DNA from: Norana najaformis
Lineage: Eukaryota > Annelida > Clitellata > Crassiclitellata > Hormogastridae
Assembly: GCA_964023275.1 (NCBI GenBank)
Contig: OZ029927.1
Location: forward strand, 14,981,952 to 15,045,951
Length of the DNA stretch: 64,000 nucleotides
Direction: 5' to 3'
Shown: one piece after another, positions 54,126-64,000 of the stretch
How the letters are laid out: each line of letters opens with the position of its first letter
Position numbering within the stretch: position 1 is the first letter of the stretch
The notes under the pieces: generated by a model
Told to the model about the DNA's origin: nothing
The model's input: only the letters and a program-made list of their open reading frames with translations
The model's database searches: none
Position numbers and translations under genes: made by a program

Positions 54126-54642
54126 AATTGCAGATTCAGGTGTACTGACATCACACATTATAAGTGCTTCAAATAAATTAATTAATAAATAAAAACTTCC
54201 ATACTGATCAACTGAAAAATTATAACGCTATGAAATGTGCTATGTTAATGCCATTGTAAATTTAAGTTTATGTTATGAAAAATCGCTCTTGCGGTGTGCA
54301 GTTGTCTCATATATTGGAGGGATAGTGGACTGTTCATGTCAGCTTATCAGGAGCCAATATCAGCTCTTAGAAAATTCAGCAAGAGTGAATTGTGTGTTGT
54401 GAGATTTGAACCTGGCCTTGTCTTTAAGAGGACTTAGCCTTCAGGAAGAGTTGTCTGACTCTGGCCTTGAAGAGTTTGGCCTTAGCTTTGAGGAGTCAGT
54501 ATTTCCTTGATACATTGTCAAGCAATCTCAACCATTCCCAGAAGTTTTTATCTTATAAATATCTTATGTCTTACATAGTTTGTAATGTCCTGTTTAAATC
54601 CAAAATCCATTAATGAGTGAGTTTGTTCCTTTACCGCTCTAG

Positions 54643-54842
54643 GACGAGTCATCTAATGCATCACAAAACAGCGGTGCAATATATCAAAATTTAAAAGATA
54701 GATATGTTACGTGGGTGAAAAAGTTAGGTTCGGTTGTCTTCATTAGAAAAGAAACAGATTTGTTTCCTTTAATTGAAGATAAAATAAGGTCAGATAATTG
54801 CCAATTTATTGCACACCTCTTTAAAAGATATGCCTCCCAATG
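54643..54842 (+). other. Exon-like open frame in myosin intron 1
   Basis: An acceptor-like TTTACCGCTCTAG precedes a frame open for 66 codons, with a possible donor GTCAGA at 54789. The peptide includes GAIYQNLKDRYVTWVKKLGS, which faintly echoes the [14 protein letters not shown] end of coding exon 1. Used as a cassette (146 bp) it would shift the motor frame; as a terminal exon it would truncate the protein. I do not claim it is expressed. Confidence 0.25.
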
Positions 54843-54893
54843 AAACTAGCAGTTTGTTAGCAAACCTAAATGAGATTCTTGGCTGTTTTGCAG

Positions 54894-55050
54894 ACGTATT
54901 CTGGTTTGTTCTGTGTTGTTGTCAATCCGTACAAACGTCTGCCAATCTACACAGAAAACGTTATTGAGCTTTTCAAAGGCAAGAAGCGACACGAACTTCC
55001 ACCTCACGTCTATGCAATTACAGATGGTGCTTATAGGAATATGCTCTTAG
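54894..55050 (+). CDS. MYH10: Non-muscle myosin II heavy chain, coding exon 2
   Basis: 157 nt, phase 0 start and phase 1 end. It encodes [20 protein letters not shown] and the [20 protein letters not shown] segment that precedes the P-loop. Acceptor TGTTTTGCAG, donor TTAG|GTAAGA. The exon limits equal those of vertebrate non-muscle myosin II genes. Confidence 0.96.
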
Positions 55051-56984
55051 GTAAGAAATGAATCGTGCATTGAGTGTGGCTTCATGTCCTTGTTTATGCA
55101 CGTCAAAATTGTGATTTATTTGTCTCTGTCTGAAATACTGTAGTCGAAGAATAAATAATACCTGTACTTGAAACATGCATTTTTTGAATACCAATAATAA
55201 TAATAATAATAGAATAGTGGCTTGTTCAGATTATTTCGATGGCCAAACGTGTCGCGCCTTTCGTCATCATATATGGCCTGCCTTGCTCCTGAGTATAGCT
55301 CTTTTCCACAATATGCTGCCATCCCTCTCTGTTCTGGGCATATCTCCAGGCCATGTAAAGTCTGAAATTCAGCGGGTGCAGGTCGGACTCCACCACTCTT
55401 TTTCATGTGTGGCAGGGGTGTCCAGCCAGTCTATTCCAACCTCTTGTGGGGCCAGATATCTTGCTAGTAGTGCTCTGGCATGTTCCTGTTCGCTGTTGCA
55501 GCGTGCGATGTGCCGCACCTTTGAGGGGTACTTATAGGCGCTATGTTGAGTGTCCTGAGACGTACTTATGTAACAACTTCCATTTTTATGGGAAGCTGTC
55601 TTTGCAAAAAAGTGGGGTAGTACAGTTATTGAATCTTTTGCCTGAATTGCAAACATCAGCAGTCTGACAGCCTTTCTGCATTGGTGAAATGACTTGAAAT
55701 GATTTGTTGATTTCCTGGAGCGCACAGAATCAGAACCGTGGATGTGGGAATGACAGGCTGAGGCATTAGTGCTCAGTCAGCCACAGTAAATTGTAAAGTA
55801 TGGAAAAAGTATTAACAGTGATCTGCAAAGTACTGACCTTCGATCATTTGCTCAATATATTTCAAGCTTTTTTGTTTTACAGGACAGTTTAACACACTGC
55901 TAATGTCTTGGTAGTCCTATCCATTTCACTACAGGGAATGTATGCATTTAGGTCACAGATCTTCGCATTTAATGGGATGCATTTAGGTTGCAAAGCTCTA
56001 TGTGTAATTAGATGCTCCTGAATTTCAGTGTTATAGTTAAGTAGAAAAATTCCATACTAGCAACTGAATTTTTAACTGACAAGTCTGAACTAAGATGGCC
56101 ATGATTTTGCCACAGGCTGCTCTATACTCTGCAGTTTAAAAATTTATTTGGTATTAAATTTTGTTGCAGTATGCCTCTGATTATCATGGTACTGTTTCAA
56201 CATGTGAAATAGTGATGTATAGATCAATGTTACATGTGATGTGTGTGCATTTGTACAACAGAGTGGGCAATGTGTTGAACGCTTGCTCTTTAATGCAGTT
56301 TGCACATCAGCTTCTGAGTTATGTTCATTTATATGGTTGTAAGTTATGTAAATTATGTACTGTAAGGTAAGGTATTTCATGACACATGTGTTGTTCTCAG
56401 TTCCCAAACGTCATGATGCACAGGTTGGTGAAGCCATTCAGGTGTGAGCTATAAGTAGAGTGTTTACAGAACAGTAGCTCACTGAGACAGCGCACATATT
56501 TCTTGGGAATCTCACTAGGCTACACTTTGCTGAAGCACTTACGAACAGCCTTTCACAATTGTTTACATCACTTTTTGTTTTTCTCCCATAAATGAAATGA
56601 AATACCAACATTCCTTATTTATGATGCAATGGGGTTTTCATAGATTTTTTCAACTCCTCCTTGCTTCTCCTTGCTTGATAGAGACAACTAGTTGTATGCT
56701 GATAAAAGGTTTATGAACTTATCGTTGCAAGGTGGTACCTAAATTTTGGATGTAAACATCCTTTCCATCTTGTCTGCTAGATTAATTAGACGAGATGTTT
56801 TGTCCCTGCATAGATTCAAGGATGAACTGAGAATTGCTAAATTTTAGAAGGTTTTCTAAAAAGCAGTCTGTTCCTTTGGGATAGGGTTTCAAAAGACCAG
56901 ACATGATTTTAAATGTAGTCTTCTAAACCAAGCTGTGTGTGCTTGCTTAAAATAACTAATTTTATTCAGTGTATAAGTTACCCA

Positions 56985-57092
56985 TCTGATTTTGATCGTG
57001 ATTCTCCAATGGATTAAAATTTTTTGCTATCGATGATGCCTTGCACATTATGATAACGGCACTATAGAAGCCATTAGATTAGTAATGTAATG
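56985..57092 (+). mobile_element. LINE-B 3' end
   Basis: 'GATTTTGATCGTGATTCTCCAATGGATTAAAA' then 'CGATGATGCCTTGCACATTATGATAACGGCACTATAGAAGCCATTAGATTAGTAATG'. It has the same order as 46975-47285 and 60480-60600. Confidence 0.68.
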
Positions 57093-58337
57093 TAATAAGA
57101 CTGATGATTTATGTAGCACCTTTAATCAGCATTTTGAAAACAGGAAAAATGGGAATGAGTTTGTTGTCTTTGGTGGTTATTCCCAAAATGGGAACGTGAT
57201 TCCGTTGTTTTTGTTGTTTATCTTCATTCTGCACTGATTGCCCTCTCATTCTTTATTGCCAAATTTCCTTAAATTGATGCTTTGTAAATGTGTAGTTGTG
57301 TGACATTATGCTACATTACATTACATGGTATACAAGGCATTCATTAAGATCGTGCTGTTTTACATCTGCTCTGTGTTTCAAATCTTCGTTGACCACTGAC
57401 TCTCTGATATCTTGCAGGTCCTCAACTCAGGTCACATAAATTTGTCTTTGAGAGCTCGTTAAGTTCTTTCAGGAGTCGCTGTGAGCCATAAACTTAAGAT
57501 GTTTAATATGTGTGCACACAGACTCACAGACATGGATACACACGCACATGGAAACACACAAGCACACTCACACATGCATTTACAATCACAGACATACCCA
57601 TACAAACACAGGTGGACTGAGGCAACCATTTGCCAACACATGTGGACTTGACTAGCTGAAGAATCATTGTAGACGCAGTTCTCAGGAATGTCAAGTGGCA
57701 TTGACCGTCTTTGATGCTAACCCAGGCGTTGGCCATCTTTCATGTTAACCCAAGCTCACCCCGTATTAAAAAGTTCTTCCCTGTCTGCTGTAACTGTATC
57801 AGGTCATTTATATAGCACCTCATAAGAACCTTGCAGGCAAAATCTGGGGTGTCATTTCATAGTCTTATGATAAGGAGTTTTGAAAAGTGCAGCTTCTAAT
57901 ATAAATAGCCCTTCCTGACCTTGGACCTCCTCCTGCTGCCTCTTATAATTTGGTCTGAGTGCTATGGCTGTAATCTGAATCCTGTCTGCAGAGTAATATT
58001 TCAGTTTTGAACATCAGATTTGAATCAGTAGACTGTTCATTAATTTCATGGAACTAACGCATTTGTGTATAAGACCATATTCTAGTACCCCTTAACAACC
58101 TTGCAAAGCTACTGTACAGACTCAGCACTTAGCTCTGACAGAATCCTTTACATGGGAGTGAGGGTGGAGGCCTCACACAATATGAAATCACAGATTAATT
58201 ATGTTCTGGTGATGTACTTCTTCATTTGTATACTTCATGATGTGCTAATAGTTGGCTGAATTATATTCTGCTTTTGTTACTGTGAATGCCAAACTACCTT
58301 ACCTATGTCTGGTAACAGCAGACATTAAATGTGCCCT

Positions 58338-58560
58338 TAATCCTATCCTGATTCTTCTTCTTCCCTTTATCTAGCCTGTGGATCCAGTTCCAAACACCAC
58401 CCACCTTAGACGTCTGACTGCCTGCCTGCGTGACTCTTGGATCTCGACCTGGAACCGAAACCTTCTTGCCTATAGATTTTGTTTTCCATTTTGTTTCAAC
58501 CGAGCGCCTGTGAATAAGTTGGACCCTGCAGAAACCGACATTATGATTACAATGGACATG
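58338..58560 (+). mobile_element. 5'-truncated LINE-A 3' end with chimeric tail
   Basis: It carries 'AATCCTATCCTGATTCTTCTTCTTCCCTTTATC', the SKHHPP stop (about 58405) and 'GCCTATAGATTTTGTTTTCC', but after 'GAATAAGTTGGACCCTGCAG' it changes to 'GACATGTGGCGGGTTAACAAATGTATTACTTACTTAC', the (TTAC)n SINE tail. Confidence 0.7.
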
Positions 58561-58639
58561 TGGCGGGTTAACAAATGTATTACTTACTTACTTACTTAAT
58601 TCTGAAAACTGCAGTGTCTGGTAATGAGCACAGGGGGGA

Positions 58640-58945
58640 GTGGCTTATAGCCAGATATTTTAGTCTGACGACCATGCATAAAAAAGCCACTCTGTCTGGT
58701 GTCTGGTTCGAGGCTATTATTGGTGTCTTTATTGTCAGGCTATCCCGCCAGAACGGAGTGTTTCAGATTTCAGTTGCACTAGCACCCTCTAGCAGAGTCA
58801 GCTGTAACATGAGTAGGCTGATCGTATACTGTCAGTGGAAAGATCAGGTGGCGAGGGAGAGAAGTCAGAGGGTCACGTCACCCTCATTTGCCCAGTCCTG
58901 ACAATTCATACCCTTGGCTGCTTCTTGGGGCTAACTTAAGGAATT
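58640..58945 (+). mobile_element. SINE family 5, 5'-truncated
   Basis: 'CTGTCAGTGGAAAGATCAGGTGGCGAGGGAGAGAAG..ACAATTCATACCCTTGGCTGCTTCTTGGGGCTAACTTAAGG' matches the body of the copy at 59465-59740. Confidence 0.62.
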
Positions 58946-59464
58946 GCTCTCATTGTGAGACATTGCATCTGCAAAGGTTCTGGCCACATTAGTGTGTGTT
59001 GCTAACAGACATTACAATTTTAGGTGTTGGCAGTAGTCGTCATTTCTGGTAGCATTATAGTATTGGCGAATGTTTATATTTTGTGGGGCTCTAATCAATG
59101 GCACATTTCTGTAATCAAATACATCTTGTCTGGCACTTGTACTACACTGTGCCGTGCTGTTCAGTTCCTACTCTCAGTCAGGCCTAGTGCTTCCAACCCA
59201 AGGAGATGGGGCAGAGACAGCTAAGGCCTAAGGGCCGCTGGCCTGCAGCCGATAAGAAATGTATTTACATTGCTGTGGATCTGCTGCCTGCTATTGATGA
59301 ATCATGCATGACTGCATAAACAGTTGGGTGGATCTACTTCTAGGATTTCCCAGTGGCCCAGTAATCTGGAATTACGCCTAATTGCAGCCATGTTGCAAGC
59401 CGTGTTGTGTGATAATCTGTTTTTTTCCAGTGCCTTTCTCTGCCTTTTCTGTTTTTCGTGAGAT

Positions 59465-59740
59465 CTCTTTGTACAATGGTCTAGTGGTTAGCATGCTGGA
59501 TTGTCAGCTGAGAGGTTGGGAGGTTCAGATCCCCACCAGGCTGGAACAGTGTTTTGAGATTGACTTCAATTGCACTCCCTATCAATAAAATGAGTACACT
59601 GACTGTACAGTGGCAATGGGAAGGTGAGGCAGCGAGGGAGAGGACTGGCCATCTGTCCTCGTGTGAGCTGAGGGTAAGAAAAATGAGTTGCAAACACTTC
59701 ATACCCTTGGCTGCCTCTTGGGGTGAGCTTAAGGTACAGC
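59465..59740 (+). mobile_element. tRNA-derived SINE family 5, full length
   Basis: The head has box A (TCTAGTGGTTAGCATGCTGG) and box B (GGTTCAGATCCC), 35-40 bp apart. The body then runs through 'CAATGGGAAGGTGAGGCAGCGAGGGAGAGGACTGGCC' to 'CATACCCTTGGCTGCCTCTTGGGGTGAGCTTAAGG'. The tRNA-like part cannot fold its acceptor stem fully, so it is a SINE and not a tRNA gene. Confidence 0.72.
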
Positions 59741-59809
59741 TAGTCTTCATCACTTTTATTTCATTTTCTGGCTGTCCATAAATTACTCATAAGTTTACCA
59801 TATCACAAG

Positions 59810-59850
59810 CCCAGACTTAACAAATGCATTACTTACTTACTTAATTGCTT
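59810..59850 (+). mobile_element. (TTAC)n retroposon tail
   Basis: 'TTAACAAATGCATTACTTACTTACTTAATTGC' equals the tail at 15910. Confidence 0.5.
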
Positions 59851-60479
59851 GCATATCTCTTTTAGGCCTTCTTGTTTGTTTTGTTATAAGTTCTAGTTGG
59901 AGGCTATAACAGTTTTGTATCAGGTTTTATTTCAGCTGTCAGTTTGTGAAGCATTTAAGGCATCAAACCTAGCTTTTCTATTACCTTCTCAACACCTTTT
60001 GAACTTATTGGCTTCTTCAGTTGTCTCAAAGCCTTATTACAGGCTGCATTCCAACAATGTGGCAGTTCATGTAATTAAGTGGCTTTGTCAGTAGAAATTG
60101 TGAGTTCTAATGTTTTTAATGTTATTCATATGGAATAATCAGAACTCAGGTCAACATTAAGATTTTACTTATTATTTCATTAATTTGATTTCACTTTCTT
60201 ATAACAATCAGTCCGCAGATCAGGAAGTTTCTTTTGTTCTTTTTGAATCTGAGTTCCTTTAAAGATCGTTTCTGTTTTATTACTAGTGCACTCTGTCTTC
60301 AGTTGGGCCAGTGAGAAGCCCTCTTATGAGGTACTTAAAAGGTGATGTAAAATGCCAGGTGCATACAGTAACTTATAGAAAGTTATTGCTGACACCTGCA
60401 AGGTTATATTTACAATAAGTGAAACGATTTGTACACTGATGTAAATTATTCTTGTGTCCAAAGAAGTTACTAGATAAAG

Positions 60480-60600
60480 AGACACGGCAGACGAGTTTGA
60501 TACCTTCACTGATATCGGAATGTGACCTTTGACTGATGCCTTGGGCATTATGATCATGGCACTTTAGAAGTCTTTAGATTAGATTAGATTAGTGATTTGT
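60480..60600 (+). mobile_element. LINE-B 3' end
   Basis: 'TTGACTGATGCCTTGGGCATTATGATCATGGCACTTTAGAAGTCTTTAGATTAGATTAGATTAG'. The GATTA tail has three perfect units. Confidence 0.68.
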
Positions 60601-60659
60601 GTTGAAATAGCAATGCCAAGAGGATTTTTGCTCAAATGTAGCAACTTGGCTGCTAGTTG

Positions 60660-60740
60660 TGGCAGAAGTAAGTAAGTAATGATTTTTTTAAAACATGCCA
60701 TATGCATTTGTCCATCGGCTAACTGGGGAATTGTAGATGT
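60660..60740 (-). mobile_element. (TTAC)n-tailed SINE fragment (minus)
   Basis: 'AAGTAAGTAAGTAATGATTTTTTTAAAACATGCCATATGCATTTGTCCATCGGCTAACTGGGGAATTGTAG' is the reverse of the order seen at 15838 and 31225. Confidence 0.58.
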
Positions 60741-61984
60741 GGACAAACACATGAACAATTAAATAACTGAATCTTGGATTTTGTGTAAATAGATGAATGT
60801 TTATGGCTTAAGCTAGGCATTAAGTATGATTGTGGTATATGTTTATTGCAGCTGGCTAAACGAGTTTTTGATTGCTGATAACAGATGTAATTAGTGAAGT
60901 ACCCTTTCCTAATGGTAATTGCTCTTGTGAATTGTGAAGGATAATCTCTAGGGCAGGACAAGTTTGCTTTGGCTGTCTAATCTCAACTGATAAGGTAATT
61001 GATCAATAAATGGGGCTGGTCCTTGGACTTAAGGGTAGTCAGGGATTTTTAAATGATATGAGGACAAATTGCAGTGATTACAGCTTAGCAGTTAATTACC
61101 CTAAGAATGGCACTTGCTTTAATCAATCAGAGTTAAGAAGCTGCTGTTGTGAACATGTAAAGTAACAGTGTAGAACTGTGTAACAATTGTGCTGTAACAT
61201 GGCAGCTGCGGTGTGCTATCAAGGGGACGATCTGGAAAGGCATTTCTGGTGGCATGCTTAAGATATCAGGAAAATGCAAACTGTACTGAGACCTTTTTAC
61301 TGGGTTGTTGTCGTGGGAGGGTTTGTAAGAGTTGGTAGAATTTGCTGCAAGTGGGGCAGGCAGCCACTTGTGATATATACCATGAACAGTTTGAGCAAAT
61401 TTACGACTTTTGAGCAAAAGCAGAAACCGGTGAAGTGATTTAAAAATAGAAACGCCAATGGAAAATGCCTTAGTATTGATGCAAAAGTGATGTCTTATCG
61501 TTGTAAGGTGTTCTTATCTGTTGGTGTTTCATTGTTTGGCTGCATACTGTAGTGTAGGTACTTTCCTTAGCCAGCGGCTTTCTTAGATTGCAGGTTTTCT
61601 GAGTGTCTGATGGCAGCTTTCAATCATATTTCGCCATGGGATCATACTCCACCCTCAGATCGTATTCCACCATCCGTTTTTCAGTTCTTTTCTTAGTCCT
61701 TATCAGCTGTGTTAAATCCATCTTTGGATGAAATTGATTAGCCTGGTTTGGAATCCCTGCCTGAATGAACCTCGACCTGCCCTCTGTTTGACCTGACCTG
61801 CCCTCTGTTTTGTCCCTCCTTTTTCTTAGGTTCACTGGCTGTGCCTTAATGGTTCCAGATGTTGGTGGTTAGAATAAGTGGTTTCATGCCTGAGTTCCTA
61901 ATTCCACCTGAAGCTCTTACAGACTTAGGTTCTTAGTCTAGCTGAATATGTAGTTTAGGTTGGTAGACTGTTACAATGTGGAAA

Positions 61985-62160
61985 TATGTGAAACAGTAGT
62001 TGATTGGTTGAGCATTGGCCTTCCAGTGCAGACTGTGCCAGTGCAAGCCTTTGCTTGGAGGTGATTGTGTGAAGACCTTGCATAAGTCCCTAGTGCGCTG
62101 TGAATGTTAGTGCTGTGGCTTGATACCTTCTAGTTTGAAGTAACGTAATTTAAAGGAAAC
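61985..62160 (+). mobile_element. Decayed tRNA-like SINE
   Basis: 'TAGTTGATTGGTTGAGCATTGG' resembles a box A, and 'GTGCAAGCCTTTGC' a decayed box B about 35 bp on. 'GTGAAGACCTTGCATAAGTCCCTAG' may be the body. Confidence 0.4.
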
Positions 62161-62339
62161 ATATCTCTGCTCAGTGCTTGCCCGTCATGGTGACTTTTCT
62201 AGTTTCTCTGATTAGTTAGTTCCTCTGGTTATTATCAGACGAAGAGATACTATACAAATTTGTGATTACAGTTATAGTACCAACGTATATTGCACTCATT
62301 CTGTTGACAGTTTGACTCTTGTTGTGTCTGGTACCAGGG

Positions 62340-62430
62340 AAGAGTTGGGCTGTCAGGCTTTTGGTGTGGCTGGTCCAAATCTTTGAAATTTGCTTCCCAG
62401 TTTTGTGCTCTCTGTCACTGCTTTAATCTG
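62340..62430 (+). mobile_element. Fragment of a LINE ORF terminus
   Basis: A frame with one stop reads FGVAGPNL, stop, NLLPSFVLSVTA, reminiscent of the 'GPxLWNSLPxxVRS' end of CR1/L2-like reverse transcriptases. Confidence 0.4.
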
Positions 62431-62793
62431 TTGTGACTATATGTAAATTTGCTCACGTATGCACTTCTGTTTGCTGAATGTTCTTCTTTTAGATTTATGC
62501 AGTACTAAGTGTTTGAAATTTGCATTACTGCATGCACTTGCAACAGTTGCGGAGGCTTTTTTGCATTCATTTACATAACATTTCCATAATTAATAATTCT
62601 TCTTCCTGGTGGTGCTGTTAATGTGCCATAATTTGTGGAGACTGTTACCGATCAGTCAAGATGTAATTTGAAGTTTTGTATTGGATTGTAGAGTACTGGA
62701 CCGTATTGTATCGTTTTGTACTGTATTTACAGTGTTTAAGTGGAAGGTTTAAACTTACAGTTACATAGCATTTCTGTTTTATTTTTTTTTCAG

Positions 62794-62821
62794 ACAGAGA
62801 AGACCAATCCATTCTTTGCAC
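62794..62821 (+). CDS. MYH10: Non-muscle myosin II heavy chain, coding exon 3 (28-nt microexon)
   Basis: It encodes (G)AC then REDQSILC and AC of the next codon, i.e. DREDQSILCT, the segment directly before the P-loop GESGAGKT. Acceptor polypyrimidine TTTTTTTTTCAG, donor CAC|GTATGT. The 28-nt length and phase (1 to 0+2) match the equivalent vertebrate exon, and it is too short to be found by simple open-frame scanning. The P-loop exon is beyond the window. Confidence 0.95.
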
Positions 62822-64000
62822 GTATGTATCCAATTATAAAGTACTTATTAATTGCATTCATTGTTACTGTAGTGCATTAATTTTCACTTGTTGTCATACA
62901 GCAATTGAAAGAAGGCATTGTAAAACTTCAGTTTGTGATTTGTAATTGGTTTTTGGTTGCCATTGTTGCTGGTTATTATGGAGCCACACAAATCCTAAGT
63001 TTGGATTGTTAGACTACTAGATATTTGTCATTGCTGTGTTTATGTATAGGCTGTTAATGCATTCCAGCCATGAGCGGTAATTATTGTAAGCAATGTAATA
63101 CCCTCTCTGTAGGAATTAGTTAAAGGTCTGATGACAGTGCAACTATGCCTCCTATGACTAGCATTCTTATGACAGAGATTTGATACCTGGATCGTTAGTT
63201 TGCCTTGCATTTGTTTGCAATTTTTTGCGGTGTGTTTGATTGCGTGTTTGATTGCACAGCATCTGCTAACACCTTTATCTTGCACCTCCGTCTTAATGGT
63301 TTGAAGCCAAACGTCTCAGGTAAATTGATAGACATTGACTGGCAGGAAGAGGTCGCCTTGTTGCTGGATTGTTGTTGTTTGTGCTTAATATTTCGTTGAC
63401 CTCATAACTACACCACCAAGGATCGCTGTTGATATGAACAGGGAGCGTTTACCTTGTCTTGGCATACATGATGTATATGTAACAGATTTAATTTAAGATT
63501 TGGTCTTCATGTCCTTGAAGTGGTTCAGATCTGAAGATTTATGTTCACTGTGATAGCGTAGGTGTCTAGAAGGTTAACTCTTGAGTGAGAATGTGTATCA
63601 GGAATGGTGTTGACCTATCCCACGACCTGCATATGTGCTGTAAAAGAAATCGTAATGGAGTTTATATGGCTGTTTAATCGGGAACTTTGGCTTTTGTTTA
63701 GCTCTCACAGTTCTTGGGGCTAGGTGTCTGTGACAATCTGGAATGTCATTCTCGGAGTTTGGCTTTTGTCAGGGTTGTGTACGTTCCTGTTCAGTAAAGG
63801 CACTAGTTGCTCACCAGTGTAATGAGACAAAGGAGGTATTTATTACCCATAAGTTCTAGTTTGAAGGTGTATTCCAAGGGGTTGCTGGATAGACTAATGG
63901 TTAGCTGTCGGCCCTGAAGTTTGGGTTCTGAACCTTGCCAAGGCAGACAGATGTTTTGAAATTTCTTCTCCACTGTTCAGACTGGGCTATGAAATGAGTA
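62822..64000 (+). other. Myosin intron 3, start only
   Basis: The intron is not closed within the window: no GESGAGKT-encoding exon is seen up to 64000. It contains a SINE copy at the right edge. Confidence 0.7.
63880..64000 (+). mobile_element. SINE family 5, cut by the window edge
   Basis: 'TGGATAGACTAATGGTTAGCTGTCGGCCCTGAAGTTTGGGTTCTGAACCTTGCC' is a decayed box A/box B head. It is followed by 'TTTTGAAATTTCTTCTCCACTG' and 'ATGAAATGAGTA', the start of the body seen at 59530-59600. Confidence 0.6.

Larger units (their letters stand above)
55051..62793 (+). other. Myosin intron 2 (7.7 kb)
   Basis: The intron joins TTAG|GTAAGA to TTTTCAG|ACAGAG. It contains LINE and SINE fragments listed separately. 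I found no further myosin exon or RNA gene in it; 55200-56950, 57450-58300 and 60700-61980 show nothing recognisable. The GTGTGT/CACACA text near 57510-57610 is a weak microsatellite. Confidence 0.7.

Overview
The window is animal nuclear DNA, most likely from a marine invertebrate bilaterian. The evidence is spliced genes with GT-AG introns, a single non-muscle myosin II gene of invertebrate type, an invertebrate-style perilipin, dense tRNA-derived SINEs, CR1/L2-like non-LTR retrotransposon 3' ends, an hAT DNA transposon and many micro- and minisatellites. A lophotrochozoan such as a mollusc is my guess, but the sequence does not prove the phylum. I see no operons, CRISPR arrays or prokaryotic features.

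Layout. Positions 1-14.3 kb are gene-poor. They hold a 2.3-kb hAT element (1223-3521) with perfect terminal inverted repeats and an 8-bp target duplication, long simple repeats, a 0.8-kb polypurine tract (11460-12245), three copies of one SINE family and LINE 3' fragments. From 14362 to 23363 the minus strand carries at least four exons of a very large Ser/Thr/Pro-rich protein that I do not recognise (about 1,878 residues visible, N-terminus missing). Positions 23.4-42.3 kb are probably intron or upstream sequence of that gene, full of repeats. They include an array of 19 copies of a 28-bp unit built from the 5' part of a tRNA-derived SINE. A minus-strand CRE plus TATA promoter signature lies at 42403-42431, with a possible first coding exon at 42257-42322.

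Positions 43771-50806 hold a complete eight-exon perilipin gene on the minus strand (519 residues), with an N-terminal PAT domain and an acidic C-terminal tail. About 2.3 kb away, head to head on the plus strand, a non-muscle myosin II heavy-chain gene begins at 53145. Its first three coding exons are present, including the conserved 28-nt exon; the P-loop exon and the rest lie beyond 64000.

How the parts relate. Perilipin coats lipid droplets, and non-muscle myosin II drives actomyosin contraction. Their divergent arrangement may let them share regulatory DNA, but nothing in the sequence shows co-function. Several unrelated SINE and LINE fragments end in a similar core (GGCGCTRTAGAA followed by short ATTAC- or GATTA-type repeats). 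This suggests that the SINEs are mobilised by the resident LINEs. Much of the apparent open frame in the window is an artefact of tandem repeats whose period is a multiple of three.
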